A stretch of DNA of 64,000 nt from Lichenifustis flavocetrariae (GCF_026130545.1 NZ_JAMOIM010000009.1:62001-126000), one strand, 5' to 3'; positions 53,076-62,996 are shown, numbered from the stretch's first letter. Program-made: numbers and translations. Notes: generated by a model not told the origin, from the sequence alone.

Positions 53076-54467
53076 TTGAGTGATCAAGGACTCGTCCATT
53101 TTGCCGACGCGGCACGCGCAACGGCTTCCGCAACCCGGGCAATTGTGGTCGGGCCTTATCTCAACGAGCGTCGCCGCAGCGGCGAAACCGGGCGAGGGGC
53201 CTCGGAGCGTTCTGCGACTGCACGGATCGATGAGGCTGTCGGCCTGGCTCGGGCAATCGACCTTGACGTCCTGGCCGGAAAAATCGTGACCTTGTCCGAG
53301 ATCCGGCCCGCGACCTACATTGGAACCGGCAAAATCTCTGAGCTCGCTGAAGAGATAACAAACGAAGGCGTGTCGCTGGTCATCATGGATTGCGCTTTAT
53401 CGCCAGTCCAGCAACGCAATCTCGAACGCGCGTTCTCGTGCAAGATCATCGATCGTACGGGTCTCATATTGGAGATCTTTGGCCGTCGGGCGCGAACCCG
53501 CGAAGGGTCTCTCCAGGTCGAATTGGCTCATTTGGAGTACCAGAAGTCGCGTTTGGTCCGATCCTGGACCCATCTGGAACGGCAGCGCGGCGGTTTCGGC
53601 TTTCTGGGTGGACCCGGCGAAACACAGATCGAGACCGATCGGCGGCTCATTCAAGAGCGGATCGGCCGGATTGAGCGCGACCTGGATCAGGTGCGGCGGA
53701 CACGGGCGATCAATAGGAAACAGAGGGAAGATGTTCCATTCCCTGTCATCGCTCTCGTGGGCTATACGAATGCTGGGAAATCCACGGTCTTCAATCGCCT
53801 GACGCAAGCGACGGTCCTGGCGGACGATATGCTGTTCGCCACGCTCGATCCCACTGTACGGCTGCTGGAACTGCCACATCGGAGCAAGGCGGTGCTGTCC
53901 GACACCGTTGGGTTTATTTCCGACCTGCCTACGATGTTGGTGTCGGCCTTCCGGGCGACCCTCGAAGAGGTTGTGTCAGCCAGCGTCATCCTGCATGTCC
54001 GAGATATCTCGCATCCCGACACGCGGGCACAAAGCGAGGATGTCGGAGCCATCCTGCTTGAGCTCGGGATCAATGCCAATGATCATGGCCGTATCATCGA
54101 AGTGTGGAACAAGCTCGATCTGCTCGATGAGCAGCAACGGCAAGAACGCCTTTCGGTTCTCGACTCAGTCGCGGCTGTCGATCGCCCAGTCCTGATCTCA
54201 GCTCTGACCGGAGAGGGCTGTGCGGCTCTCCTCGACCGTATCGAGGAACACCTTGCGACTGAGAAGTCCACCTTTGATCTGGTGCTGGATGCGAGCGACG
54301 GCGCGGGCCTGCACTGGCTCTACGAGCATTGCGAGGTTCTGGGACGAGAAGATCAAGACGCTGTGATCACCTTGAACATCCGTGTTGCCTCAGTGATATT
54401 GGACCGTTTCAAGCACCGGTTCCCTCAGGCGAGGATGGCGGCGGTTTCTGACCAGGAGCGTCGTTGA
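53076..54467 (+). CDS. hflX: Ribosome-associated GTPase HflX
   Basis: A 463-residue HflX. An N-terminal HflX domain (IRPATYIGTGKISELAEEIT, DCALSPVQQRNLE, FGRRARTREGSLQVELAHLE) precedes the GTPase domain with GYTNAGKSTVFNRL (residues 229-242), SDTVGFISDLPTMLVSAF as G3 and NKLDLLDE as G4. It splits stalled ribosomes. A TTG at 53076 is the likely start. Its last 59 bases overlap the convergent mazG gene. Confidence 0.94.
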   Translation: MSDQGLVHFADAARATASATRAIVVGPYLNERRRSGETGRGASERSATARIDEAVGLARAIDLDVLAGKIVTLSEIRPATYIGTGKISELAEEITNEGVSLVIMDCALSPVQQRNLERAFSCKIIDRTGLILEIFGRRARTREGSLQVELAHLEYQKSRLVRSWTHLERQRGGFGFLGGPGETQIETDRRLIQERIGRIERDLDQVRRTRAINRKQREDVPFPVIALVGYTNAGKSTVFNRLTQATVLADDMLFATLDPTVRLLELPHRSKAVLSDTVGFISDLPTMLVSAFRATLEEVVSASVILHVRDISHPDTRAQSEDVGAILLELGINANDHGRIIEVWNKLDLLDEQQRQERLSVLDSVAAVDRPVLISALTGEGCAALLDRIEEHLATEKSTFDLVLDASDGAGLHWLYEHCEVLGREDQDAVITLNIRVASVILDRFKHRFPQARMAAVSDQERR

Positions 54468-55278
54468 GACGCGGCGGCTCGTCCAGTTTGGCGCGGCGCC
54501 AAAGTGACTCCATCTCATCGAGAGAGGCTTCGGCGGGCCTGCGACCTTGGGCAGCCAGTCCACGTTCAACGTGACCAAACCGGCGTCGAAATTTTCTATT
54601 ACCTGATCGCAGGGCCGATTCCGGATCGACTCCAGCGTGCCGCGCCAGATTGACGACCGAGAACAGGAGGTCTCCGATTTCATCTTCAATCGCCGAATGA
54701 TCGCGCTGCTCGAGCGCGTCCGTGACTTCGGCGAGTTCCTCCTGGATCTTCTCGATCACAAGCCCGACATCGTTCCAATCGAAACCGACGGAGGCCGCTT
54801 TGTCTTGCAGCTTCAGAGCTTGGGTGAGGGCAGGGTGGTTGGTCGACACATCGTCGAGCAACCCTATCGGACCCAGACCTCGGCGTTCCCCACGCTCCCG
54901 CTTTTCCTTGGCTTTGATCTCGCCCCAAAGTGCCTTGACGTCTGCGGGTGACAGATTGCGGACTGTGCCAAAGACATGAGGATGTCGCCGGATCAGTTTG
55001 GCCGTGATCGCATCAACCACGTCGCCGAAGTCGAACGTACCCTGCTCTTCCGCGATGCGAGCATGAAAGACGACCTGGAGCAGCAGGTCGCCGAGTTCAT
55101 CCCGAAGGTCTTCATAGTCCCGACGCTCAATCGCGTCGGCGACCTCATAGGCTTCTTCCAGGGTATATGGGACGATCGACTCAAATGTCTGGTCGATATC
55201 CCAAGCGCAGCCCTCGCTCGGATGTCGCAGCCGCACCATGATAGCCAATAGCGCAGAGATGTCCCTGGATCGATCCAT
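54409..55278 (-). CDS. mazG: Nucleoside triphosphate pyrophosphohydrolase MazG
   Basis: A 289-residue tandem-domain MazG. The first half has CAWDIDQTFESIVPYTLEEA followed by EAYEVADAI and DYEDLRDELGDLLLQVVFHA; the second has IQEELAEVTDALEQRDHSAI followed by EDEIGDLLFSVVNLARH. The EExxE/ExxD metal-binding motifs are present in both. It hydrolyses non-canonical nucleoside triphosphates. The ATG at 55278 fits the AAGGTG site best. It is convergent with hflX and the coding parts overlap by 59 bases. Confidence 0.93.
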   Translation of the reverse strand: MDRSRDISALLAIMVRLRHPSEGCAWDIDQTFESIVPYTLEEAYEVADAIERRDYEDLRDELGDLLLQVVFHARIAEEQGTFDFGDVVDAITAKLIRRHPHVFGTVRNLSPADVKALWGEIKAKEKRERGERRGLGPIGLLDDVSTNHPALTQALKLQDKAASVGFDWNDVGLVIEKIQEELAEVTDALEQRDHSAIEDEIGDLLFSVVNLARHAGVDPESALRSGNRKFRRRFGHVERGLAAQGRRPAEASLDEMESLWRRAKLDEPPRLNDAPGQKPPPSSPEGTGA

Positions 55279-55358
55279 GAACATCACCTTGCATTGCAGA
55301 AAGTGGAGACGAGCTCACCCATCAAAGCCAAGTGGGAGCCGCGACGGCTCCCACTTTA

Positions 55359-56012
55359 TCAACCGAGCGAGATCGACAGAGCTTCGCGACCCTTAGGAGT
55401 ATCGACAACTCGCATCGACACGGCTTGGCCTTCCGCAAGATGCGATAGCCCAGCCGGACCAAGGATCGAGATGTGAACGAAGACGTCCTTGCCGCCGTCG
55501 TTGCTCGACACGAAGCCGAAGCCCTTCGTGTCGTCGAACCACTTGACCTTGCCGGACACCTGGACCGCGGTGGACGGGTCGGGCGCCCGGCGTGGACCGC
55601 GTGGGGCATCCATGGAACGCTGGGGGGCACGCTCGGCCGCGCCGGCCGTATCGACCTCCAGCACGCGCGTCACCTGAGCGCCCTTGGCTCCGCTGCCAAC
55701 CTGCACCTTGAGGCGAGCCCCAGGTGGAACCGTCTCGTAGCCCGCCGATTGCAGTGCGCCGATGTGCAGAAAAGCGTCGCCAGCGCCGTTCGAAAGCTCG
55801 ACAAAGCCGAAACCCTTGTCGCCCTTGAACCACTTAACGACCGCATCCACAGCAGGTGCCGAGGGGGGCGCGGCCATCATGTCTGGGCCACCACCGAAAC
55901 CGCCACCACCGAAACCACGTGCGGGCCTGGCGGGACGAGGTTCATACGGGGCGGGACCGTCGTCATCGAAGCCGCGCTTCCGGGGGCCTCGAAAATCTCT
56001 ACCTTTGCTCAT
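55359..56012 (-). CDS. Cold-shock domain protein with two CSDs
   Basis: A 217-residue protein. A Gly/Arg/Pro-rich, disordered N-terminal ~50 residues lead to the first cold-shock domain (AVVKWFKGDKGFGFVELSNG, DAFLHIGAL) at ~55-115. A linker with PRGPRRAPDPS precedes the second (VSGKVKWFDDTKGFGFVSSN, DVFVHISIL) at ~150-215. Both RNP1 (KGFGFV) and RNP2 motifs are intact, so it binds single-stranded nucleic acid. Two-domain proteins of this type are typical of Alphaproteobacteria. Its 331-base upstream region may carry a long leader. Confidence 0.92.
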   Translation of the reverse strand: MSKGRDFRGPRKRGFDDDGPAPYEPRPARPARGFGGGGFGGGPDMMAAPPSAPAVDAVVKWFKGDKGFGFVELSNGAGDAFLHIGALQSAGYETVPPGARLKVQVGSGAKGAQVTRVLEVDTAGAAERAPQRSMDAPRGPRRAPDPSTAVQVSGKVKWFDDTKGFGFVSSNDGGKDVFVHISILGPAGLSHLAEGQAVSMRVVDTPKGREALSISLG

Positions 56013-56343
56013 GCTATCCGCTCGTCTTCACCAAAATACGAGGCCCCGTCCTAATCGCCACTGAAACCAATGCTCGCGTGTCGAAAATCAGCTGGCTTGA
56101 CCCGTTTCGACCCCACCTGACCGTGCTCAAAGCCTACTCTGAGCACACCCCGGAACGATCACACCATTTGTGGCATAAAGCGGGACGAATTCCTAGCGGC
56201 TTACCGGCGGTTGCGACGCTATTTCTGACCAGTTGGTCCATGCAGGATAGGCAGGAACACCCACCTCAATTATGATCCTATTCGCATAAGATATATTATG
56301 GAACATGAGGAGTGAAGTCCTGGGAGTGCGATGCAGGCTGGCT
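56013..56343. other. Upstream/leader region of the cold-shock gene
   Basis: The 331 bases between cimA stop and the cold-shock start contain an inverted repeat, GTGCTCA (56123-56129) and TGAGCAC (56140-56146), and an AT-rich patch near 56270-56300. No gene is supported. The region could hold the cold-shock promoter and leader. Confidence 0.45.
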
Positions 56344-57933
56344 TCACTCGGCTCCCGCTAAAAGAAGTTTGTAGGTCATCGAATCGACCAGCGCTTGAAA
56401 CGAGGCATCGATAATGTTTGCTGAGACACCGACGGTCGACCAACGCCGTCCTTCCGAGTCGCCGCATTCGATCAACACGCGTGTCACCGCATCCGACCCA
56501 CCCTGGAAGATCCGCACCCGGTAGTCGAGCAGTTGGAGATCGCCGATATAGCGCTGGTATTTACCGAGGTCCTTGCGCAGTGCGAGGTCTAGTGCATGGA
56601 CCGGCCCATTCCCTTCGGCGGCCGAGATCAGGCTCTCGCCATCCACCGTCACTTTGACGATCGCCTCGGAAACGGTCACGCGCTCGCCCGCGGCATTGTA
56701 CCGGCGTTCCACCGAAACGCTGAAGCGCTCAACATCAAAGAACTCCGGCACCTTGCCGAGCACCCGGCGTGCCAGGAGCGCAAAGGACGCGTCGGCGCCC
56801 TCGTAGGCGTAGCCAAGCGCCTCTTTCTCCTTCACCTCGTCCAGAAGCCGGGCGATCCGGGGATCGTCTCTTTGCACGGGTACGCCCAGGCGCTCCAATT
56901 CGGCCAGGATGTTCGAGCGGCCAGCCTGGTCCGACACCAGAATCTTACGGGTGTTCCCTACGGTCTCCGGCGGAACGTGCTCGTAGGTTCGTGGGTCTTT
57001 GGCGACGGCCGATGCATGAATGCCTGCCTTGGTGGCGAAGGCGCTGGCGCCCACATAGGGCGCATGCCGGTACGGCGCCCGGTTTAGGAGTTCATCGAAC
57101 GCGTGCGAAACCTTGGTCAGTGAGGCGAGCTGTCGCTCCGAGACGCCAAGCTCGAAGCGCGCAGCGAATTCGGGTTTCAGGACGAGCGATGGGATCAACG
57201 ACACGAGATTGGCATTGCCGCAGCGCTCACCGATGCCGTTCAGCGTACCCTGAATCTGCCGCGCGCCCGCCCGCACGGCCGCCAGGGAATTCGCGACCGC
57301 ATTGTCGGTGTCGTTGTGTGCATGGATCCCCACATGCGAGCCGGGCATCACAGAACAGACCGCGGTGACGATCTCCGTGACATCGTGAGGCAGCGTTCCG
57401 CCGTTGGTATCGCACAGCACGAGCCAGCGGGCGCCGGCATCGTAACCAGCCTTGATGCAGTCTAGCGCGTAGCTTGGATTTGCCTTGTAGCCGTCGAAGA
57501 AATGTTCGGCATCGAGCATGACTTCCCGCCCGGCCGCCCGGCATGCGGCGACGGAGTCTCTGATCCCGGCAAGGTTCTCATCCAGGGAAATCCCAAGCGC
57601 GAGTTCGACGTGATAATCCCATGCCTTAGCGACAAGCACGATGGCGTCCGCATCGGCCGCCAGCAGGGCAGCTAGGCCCGGATCGTTCGCAGCCGACCGC
57701 CCTGCCCGCTTTGTCATGCCGAACGCCGCGAATCGGGCTCGGAGACCTGGCCGGTGGGCAAAAAACTGCGTGTCGGTGAGATTTGCGCCCGGGTAGCCGC
57801 CCTCGATATAGTCGATGCCGAGACTATCGATCAGCTCGGCGACTTGGCGTTTGTCTTCGACCGAATAATCGATACCTGTGGTCTGCCCACCGTCGCGCAG
57901 CGTGGTGTCGAACAGATAAAGCCGTTCCCGCAT
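56344..57933 (-). CDS. cimA: Citramalate synthase (CimA type)
   Basis: A 529-residue member of the alpha-isopropylmalate/citramalate synthase family with an LeuA-type allosteric domain. It begins LYLFDTTLRDGGQTTGIDYS (DTTLRDG metal site), then DAEHFFDGYKANPSYALDCI, the HAHNDTDNAVANSLAAVRAG metal/CoA region and TLNGIGERCGNANL. CimA condenses pyruvate with acetyl-CoA for isoleucine synthesis. The ATG at 57933 shares bases with the GNAT gene stop (TGATG), so 20 codons of in-frame extension are rejected. An isopropylmalate synthase-like role is a lesser option. Confidence 0.9.
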   Translation of the reverse strand: MRERLYLFDTTLRDGGQTTGIDYSVEDKRQVAELIDSLGIDYIEGGYPGANLTDTQFFAHRPGLRARFAAFGMTKRAGRSAANDPGLAALLAADADAIVLVAKAWDYHVELALGISLDENLAGIRDSVAACRAAGREVMLDAEHFFDGYKANPSYALDCIKAGYDAGARWLVLCDTNGGTLPHDVTEIVTAVCSVMPGSHVGIHAHNDTDNAVANSLAAVRAGARQIQGTLNGIGERCGNANLVSLIPSLVLKPEFAARFELGVSERQLASLTKVSHAFDELLNRAPYRHAPYVGASAFATKAGIHASAVAKDPRTYEHVPPETVGNTRKILVSDQAGRSNILAELERLGVPVQRDDPRIARLLDEVKEKEALGYAYEGADASFALLARRVLGKVPEFFDVERFSVSVERRYNAAGERVTVSEAIVKVTVDGESLISAAEGNGPVHALDLALRKDLGKYQRYIGDLQLLDYRVRIFQGGSDAVTRVLIECGDSEGRRWSTVGVSANIIDASFQALVDSMTYKLLLAGAE

Positions 57934-58442
57934 CAGTGTCGCGTTTCGTCTGTCGGTGCGAGTGTCTTGCGCATGGCGGTGCGTCCCAGCCATTCATCGC
58001 CGAGCGAGACGGTCTCGCGTCGCACCGATGCGTAGCCTCGCTTGGCGAAGAAGGGCTGCGCCGTGTCACTTGCGTCAACCGTGAAGGCCTTTGCCCCCCT
58101 GCCCTGGCCGATTTTCTCGAGCGCCTCACAGAGGCTGGTTCCGATCCCTCGCCCAGCCGCGTCCGGACGGACATAGAGCATGTCGACATGGTCCGGCGCC
58201 TTCAACGCAGCGAAGCCCACCAGTTCGCCATCGAGTGTTGCGACGATCGTCAGCAGGCCGTTGAGGCGTGCCGCGAAGGCCGGCTCGTCGTCCGCAGAAG
58301 CGGCCCACGCCGCTTGTTGGGCCGGCGAATAATCATCCTCCGTCAGTTCCTCGATACTGGCCACGAAGAGAGCGGCCAGTACCGGCACATCGCCGGGAAG
58401 CATCGGGCGGAGTGCGATGCGCGGCGTCTCCGTCGCATTCAC
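57933..58442 (-). CDS. GNAT-family N-acetyltransferase
   Basis: A 169-residue GNAT protein. The acetyl-CoA-binding motif A is DMLYVRPDAAGRGIGTSLCE (with RGIG in place of the common R/QGxGxG), followed by FTVDASDTAQPFFAKRGYAS. GTG at 58442 follows the cysS stop directly. The acceptor is unknown. It is in a run with cysS and cimA on the minus strand. Confidence 0.88.
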   Translation of the reverse strand: MNATETPRIALRPMLPGDVPVLAALFVASIEELTEDDYSPAQQAAWAASADDEPAFAARLNGLLTIVATLDGELVGFAALKAPDHVDMLYVRPDAAGRGIGTSLCEALEKIGQGRGAKAFTVDASDTAQPFFAKRGYASVRRETVSLGDEWLGRTAMRKTLAPTDETRH

Positions 58443-59825
58443 CTAAGCGGCTCCCTTGCGTGCCAGGCTCCACGTGGTGACGCCATCCTTGCCGTCCTTC
58501 AGAATGATTCCTCGCCGCGCTAGGTCATCGCGAATGCGATCCGACTCTGCCCAGTCCCGGTTCCGGCGCGCCTCAAGACGGTCCGCGATCAAGCCCTCGA
58601 TCGTGGCATCGTCCAAGGATGCCTCGACCTCAGTGAGGGCTCGCCACTCCGCCGCTGAGTGACCAAAGACACCGAGCAATTTACCGCAGGCGAACGCTTC
58701 GGCCAATCGACCGGCCGAGAACAAGCCATGGAGCTCACTCAGTGCGGCCGGTGTGTTGAGATCATCGCCCAGCATTTCGACGAAGCGCGAGGTCGTCGGA
58801 ACTGCTTCAGGTGCCCCCTGCCCTTCGAGGACCGTGTACCAGCGATCCAATGTCTGCTCAGCTTCTTCAAGCGCTCGCACGGTCCAATCGATCGGCTGTC
58901 GGTAATGGGTGCGCAGCATGGCAAGGCGCAAGACTTCACCGGACCAGCGGCGGCCCCCGAACGTATCGGTTTCCAGGAGGTCATGGATCGTGATGAAGTT
59001 GCCGAGCGATTTCGACATCTTCTCGCCTTCGACCTGCAGGAAGCCGTTGTGCATCCAGGTTCGGGCCATCGCGGGACGATCGAAGGCGCAGCACGATTGG
59101 GCGATCTCGTTCTCATGATGCGGGAAGATCAGATCGAGACCTCCGCCGTGTATGTCGAATGTCTCGCCGAGATATCGCCAGCTCATGGCCGAGCACTCGA
59201 TATGCCAGCCGGGGCGTCCGTAGCCGAATGGACTTTCCCAGCCGGGCTCGCCTGCCTTCGCGGGCTTCCACAGCACGAAATCCGCGTCACCGCGCTTGTA
59301 CGAAGCGACCTCCACCCGGGCGCCGGCCAGCATGTCGTCGAGGCTGCGATGCGACAAGCCGCCATAAGACGGCATGGACGCCACGTCGAACAGCACGTGC
59401 CCCTCAGCCTCGTAGGCATGATGCGCGGCGAGCAGACGCTCGATGATCGTGATCATCTCCGGAATATGAGCCGTGGCGCGCGGCTCGACCGAGGGCGGCA
59501 GGCAACCGAGACGTCCGACGTCTTCTTCAAATTCGCGCGCGGTCTCTTCTGTCAAACTTTCGATGCTGATACCGCGCTCGGCCGCGCGCGCGATGATCTT
59601 GTCGTCGACGTCGGTGATATTGCGGACATAAGTCACGTGCCCGGCCCCGTAGACGTGACGGAGCAGGCGATAGAGCACGTCGAAGACGATGAGCGGACGC
59701 GCGTTACCGACATGCGCGCGATCGTAAACCGTCGGGCCACACACGTAGACACGCACATTGCTAGAGTCGATCGGCACAAAATCGCTTTTGTGCCGCCTTA
59801 GCGTATCATAGAAGCGCAACACCAT
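58443..59825 (-). CDS. cysS: Cysteinyl-tRNA synthetase
   Basis: A 460-residue CysRS. The HIGH-type signature is in [20 protein letters not shown], with Cys of CGPT as a zinc ligand, and [20 protein letters not shown] and HHENEIAQS supply the others. KMSKSLGNF is the KMSKS loop. C-terminal [20 protein letters not shown] is the usual anticodon-arm segment. Length is normal. The first gene of a cysS-GNAT-cimA run. Confidence 0.96.
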   Translation of the reverse strand: MVLRFYDTLRRHKSDFVPIDSSNVRVYVCGPTVYDRAHVGNARPLIVFDVLYRLLRHVYGAGHVTYVRNITDVDDKIIARAAERGISIESLTEETAREFEEDVGRLGCLPPSVEPRATAHIPEMITIIERLLAAHHAYEAEGHVLFDVASMPSYGGLSHRSLDDMLAGARVEVASYKRGDADFVLWKPAKAGEPGWESPFGYGRPGWHIECSAMSWRYLGETFDIHGGGLDLIFPHHENEIAQSCCAFDRPAMARTWMHNGFLQVEGEKMSKSLGNFITIHDLLETDTFGGRRWSGEVLRLAMLRTHYRQPIDWTVRALEEAEQTLDRWYTVLEGQGAPEAVPTTSRFVEMLGDDLNTPAALSELHGLFSAGRLAEAFACGKLLGVFGHSAAEWRALTEVEASLDDATIEGLIADRLEARRNRDWAESDRIRDDLARRGIILKDGKDGVTTWSLARKGAA

Positions 59826-59961
59826 CGGTGACCCATATCATGCCTCGGTCGAACCCCGATGAACATGAGCCGGTCTCTCCAGGCTCTCCGATCAGGTGGC
59901 CAAGACCGTCCACAGGCACGCTATGCCATGAAGGTCAAACCACCACAACCAAGGACCGATG

Positions 59962-60273
59962 TTACGCCCGCTCGGCCGATCGTTCGTAAGAGCCCGAAGC
60001 GTCATCATTCATCATTCGCGTCATGACGACGCGAAGACCGGACAGCAGAGCAAGATCGTCACCACGCATCTGCGCCGCAACCGACCGCCAGTCCCGCTCA
60101 CTCGCACGCACCGAAAATTGCTTGACCTGGTGAGAGGTAAAATCTCCGACGGAGCGACCTTCCCCGTCGGCGCGACGTCGTACGGTCGCCGCAAACTCAC
60201 CACCAATCGAGGCAATCGCCGCTTCGGCGACATGCCGATGAGCACAGGAGTGAAGAATGTCGGTCACGAGCAT
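59962..60273 (-). CDS. Small conserved alphaproteobacterial protein of unknown function
   Basis: A 103-residue protein. It starts MLVTDILHSCAHRHVAEAAI, followed by ASIGGEFAATVRRRADGEGR and SVRASERDWRSVAAQMRGDD and LALLSGLRVVMTRMM. A GGGGAGA ribosome site lies about six bases before the ATG. It seems to match short conserved proteins known only from Alphaproteobacteria (recollection, not searched). No membrane segment or signal peptide. Function unknown. Confidence 0.65.
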   Translation of the reverse strand: MLVTDILHSCAHRHVAEAAIASIGGEFAATVRRRADGEGRSVGDFTSHQVKQFSVRASERDWRSVAAQMRGDDLALLSGLRVVMTRMMNDDASGSYERSAERA

Positions 60274-60576
60274 GCTGTTCTCCCCGTTTCATACGGCCAA
60301 TACGCGCCTTTTGGCATCTCCGTCCCGGCCCAATGCAGCCGCAGGCTTTTAGTTGTGCCCGAATCAAGTTAGACGTTGACCGAGACATAAAGATGACACA
60401 GCGTGCGGCTGAAAACCAGCGGCTTTGAACGGCATGCCAAGTTTAGGTTTCTGGATGGCAACCAAGAAACCTAGGGCGGCAATTCACGAGCTCGGCCAGT
60501 GTTTTCCACTTGGTCGTCAACCTGATGGAGGAGCTTCGAGGCTGCCTCAATACGGTTTGAACCGGGTGATCAAAAA
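60274..60576. other. Intergenic stretch, no supported gene
   Basis: About 300 bases between the small protein and the YoaK-like gene stop. It contains the inverted repeat 60444-60473. No credible coding frame is visible. Confidence 0.45.
60444..60473 (-). terminator. Hairpin, possible terminator downstream of YoaK-like gene
   Basis: TAGGTTTCT (60444-60452) and AGAAACCTA (60465-60473) are exact reverse complements with a 12-base loop. It lies about 100 bases past the YoaK-like stop on the minus strand. No T tract follows, so termination is uncertain. Confidence 0.35.
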
Positions 60577-61209
60577 TTAGCGATCTCTTCGCAGTACAAA
60601 GCCGGCAGCACTCAGCACCAGGGAAGCTGCGCCAAGGCCGACCCATATGTGGTCCCTTGACAATATAGCGCCGAGCGCCGCGCCCCCGAGCAGGCCGAAT
60701 AGAATTCCGGCGCGGCGCCATGTGCGATGGGACGTTCCGCCGGCAAGACGGCTGTCGTGCGCGAGGCCGTGGAGCACCATGGTCGCGGCTGGCATCGCCA
60801 TGTCGGCGACACCAGCGTGGCGCGTGGCAGAGGTTTGCAACCCCATGGAGAAGCCGAGGATCGCGACGACGAGCATGTGATCTGACACGCTTGCCTCGAC
60901 CGCAAGGCCGGCAGCAAGCGCGACGAGCGCAGCCACGCCGAGAACGATATCGGCAACCAGCCTGGGTGGCGAATGTCGCCGCCGGACCAGTCGGCCGCCG
61001 ACGACGCCGCCGAGCAAGAGGGCGACAAGCGCCACGAGGGACGGCGCGGCCAAAGACGCGCCCTGCGACACGTTGATCCCGATCAAGATCACCGTCCCGG
61101 TCATGTAGCCGGTGAACGTGCCTAGATGCAGCAAGCTGATGGCATCGAGCATGCCCATCGCGACTGTGAGGATCAGGAGGGCTTGAACCCAGCGGCGCTC
61201 TTCGATCAT
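60577..61209 (-). CDS. YoaK/DUF1275 family membrane protein
   Basis: A 210-residue integral membrane protein of the DUF1275 family. It has about six hydrophobic segments. LDAISLLHLGTFTGYMTGTV at residues ~21-40 is the family signature, followed by FSMGLQTSATRHAGVADMAM. It ends near RRDR with basic residues. Function is unknown; it is often annotated YoaK-like. Another gene lies far upstream on the same strand, so it is probably monocistronic. Confidence 0.85.
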   Translation of the reverse strand: MIEERRWVQALLILTVAMGMLDAISLLHLGTFTGYMTGTVILIGINVSQGASLAAPSLVALVALLLGGVVGGRLVRRRHSPPRLVADIVLGVAALVALAAGLAVEASVSDHMLVVAILGFSMGLQTSATRHAGVADMAMPAATMVLHGLAHDSRLAGGTSHRTWRRAGILFGLLGGAALGAILSRDHIWVGLGAASLVLSAAGFVLRRDR

Positions 61210-61499
61210 GCAAGCGATTGCTTCAGGGCCGCCGGCGCACTGCCAAGCGACGTCACGTCTTTGGCGGCGGTCAGTCCCGAGGGTCTCCGCGCTTCAATCG
61301 GTGGGAAAGCGGTTGGGAAATATCGGGGGCGGGAAGAACGATCAAACACGCAGGTGTTCCGAAGGGTGACGGTCCTTCGAGCCGACATTGCAACCGCTGT
61401 CAGCGTATGAACCACGACGCCTAAGCCGTGTCACGACCGACCGTGTCTGTCATCTCGATTAGGATTTGGATCGTTCCAGGCTCACGCGCATGAACGAGT

Positions 61500-61586
61500 T
61501 GGTGCGGACGACGGGACTCGAACCCGTACACCGGTAAAGGCGGGGGATTTTAAGTCCCATGTGTCTACCAATTCCACCACGTCCGC
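61500..61586 (-). tRNA. tRNA-Leu, anticodon UAA
   Basis: On the minus strand it begins GCGGACGTGGTGGAATTGGT. The anticodon loop is CTTAAAA, giving UAA. The long variable arm and D-loop AATTGGTAGACAC are typical of class II leucine tRNAs, the T arm is ACGGGTTCGAGTCCCGT, and the 3' acceptor strand CGTCCGC pairs with the 5' GCGGACG. CCA is encoded (bases 61502-61500). Confidence 0.97.
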
Positions 61587-61644
61587 GACGACCTGGAGCG
61601 GCCGCTTATGTCACCCGACCCGACCCGTCGCAAGGGGTCCGGAA

Positions 61645-62148
61645 CTACCCCTTTGCATCCTTGGCGATCGGTGGCTGGAATGAATAGCCAAGATCCCAAG
61701 GAAAGTAGATCCAGGTGTCTTGTGACACCTCCGTCACGAAAGTGTCCACCAACGGACGGCCCAACGGCTTGGCGTAGACGGTGGCATAATGGGCGGCCGG
61801 CAGCATGTCGCGCACCACCTGAACAGTCTTGCCCGTATCCACGAGATCGTCGACGACCAGCACCTTCCTGCCGTCGCCGAGCGCCCTCACGCTGTCTGCG
61901 ATCGTCTTGATGACCTGCAAGCCGCCCTGGGTCTGATAATCGTGGTAGCTGGCGATGCAAACGGTCTCGATCAGGCGGATGCCGAGCTCGCGCGAGACGA
62001 TCGCGGCCGGCACCAGACCCCCGCGGGTGATACACACCATCGCGTCAAAGGGCCCGTTTGCGCTGAGGCGCCACGCCAAGGCGCGCGCATCGCGATGAAA
62101 TTGATCCCAGGACACCGGGAAAGCTTTGGGGGATAGGGGCTCGCTCAT
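61645..62148 (-). CDS. gpt: Xanthine phosphoribosyltransferase (Gpt-like)
   Basis: A 167-residue phosphoribosyltransferase. [20 protein letters not shown] carries the RGG dianion site, [18 protein letters not shown] the PRPP motif (DDLVDTG), and [14 protein letters not shown] a C-terminal segment shared with bacterial xanthine PRTs. It converts xanthine or guanine and PRPP to XMP/GMP. The ATG at 62148 is chosen; a longer in-frame extension upstream lacks family match. Confidence 0.92.
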   Translation of the reverse strand: MSEPLSPKAFPVSWDQFHRDARALAWRLSANGPFDAMVCITRGGLVPAAIVSRELGIRLIETVCIASYHDYQTQGGLQVIKTIADSVRALGDGRKVLVVDDLVDTGKTVQVVRDMLPAAHYATVYAKPLGRPLVDTFVTEVSQDTWIYFPWDLGYSFQPPIAKDAKG

Positions 62149-62173
62149 GGCATCGGATCCGGAGGTCGGGATA

Positions 62174-62926
62174 TCAGGAGATCGCGCGGGCGCCGGGCAG
62201 TTCGGCGAGGGCCGCCAGGATCTGCTGCTTGGCGGCGGCCGCTTGTTGCGGGTCTCGCGCCCGAACGACGATCTGATTGTGGAATGTGCCGTCCCGGAAG
62301 GATGGATATGACCCGATCGAGGCGCCGGGAAATGCTTGCGCCACGGTCGCGAGCGGTGTCGCATAGGCACCCTCGGGAAGCCCGAGAGCATCAACGGTCT
62401 CGATCGTCAACGGCGTGCCGGTTTTGAGGCGCGGCGTCACGTCGTCGAGCATCGCCTGCATGATGCTAGGCACACCGGCCATCACGATCACATTGCCGAT
62501 CATGAAGCCCGGCGCCTTGGAAACCGGGTTCTGGACAAGCTCGGCGCCGTCCGGGATCCGAGCCATTCGGCGGCGCGCCTCGTTGAGATCCTCGGGCTTG
62601 ATCCGTTGCAGGAGCAGTTCGATGGCGCGCGGATCCTCGGCGATCGGTACGCCGAACGCCTTGGCGATGCTGTCCGCCGTGATGTCATCATGCGTGGGCC
62701 CGATGCCGCCCGTCGTGAAGACGTAGTCGTAGCGATGCCGCAAAGCATCGACGCCGGCAACGATCTCGGCCTCGACATCCGGCACGATGCGGACCTCCCG
62801 AACCTCGATGCCCATCGTCATCAGGTGCTCGGCGATGTAGCCGATGTTCTTGTCTTTGGTTCGGCCCGACAGGATCTCGTCGCCAATGACGAGAATAGAA
62901 GCGGTGACACTGGAATTCGACGTCAT
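62174..62926 (-). CDS. CinA N-terminal-type (molybdopterin-binding domain) protein
   Basis: A 250-residue protein of the MoCF_biosynth/CinA N-terminal family. [59 protein letters not shown] and [20 protein letters not shown] are diagnostic. The CinA C-terminal PncC domain is on a separate gene at 43165. The stand-alone domain may hydrolyse ADP-ribose-type nucleotides, as in CinA. The ATG at 62926 is preferred to a long in-frame extension. Confidence 0.88.
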   Translation of the reverse strand: MTSNSSVTASILVIGDEILSGRTKDKNIGYIAEHLMTMGIEVREVRIVPDVEAEIVAGVDALRHRYDYVFTTGGIGPTHDDITADSIAKAFGVPIAEDPRAIELLLQRIKPEDLNEARRRMARIPDGAELVQNPVSKAPGFMIGNVIVMAGVPSIMQAMLDDVTPRLKTGTPLTIETVDALGLPEGAYATPLATVAQAFPGASIGSYPSFRDGTFHNQIVVRARDPQQAAAAKQQILAALAELPGARAIS

Positions 62927-62996
62927 GACAGTCTCCGGACCCACGTGTTCTAGCGCTCGATCCCGAGCACGAACAAGCGATCTCAGCGGATGAGGC

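Noticed and set aside
61206-61415. 69-codon minus-strand frame ending in an ATGA overlap with the YoaK-like start
   Set aside because: The overlap is suggestive, but there is no ribosome site or family match, and it would fill the promoter region. It could be real but cannot be supported.
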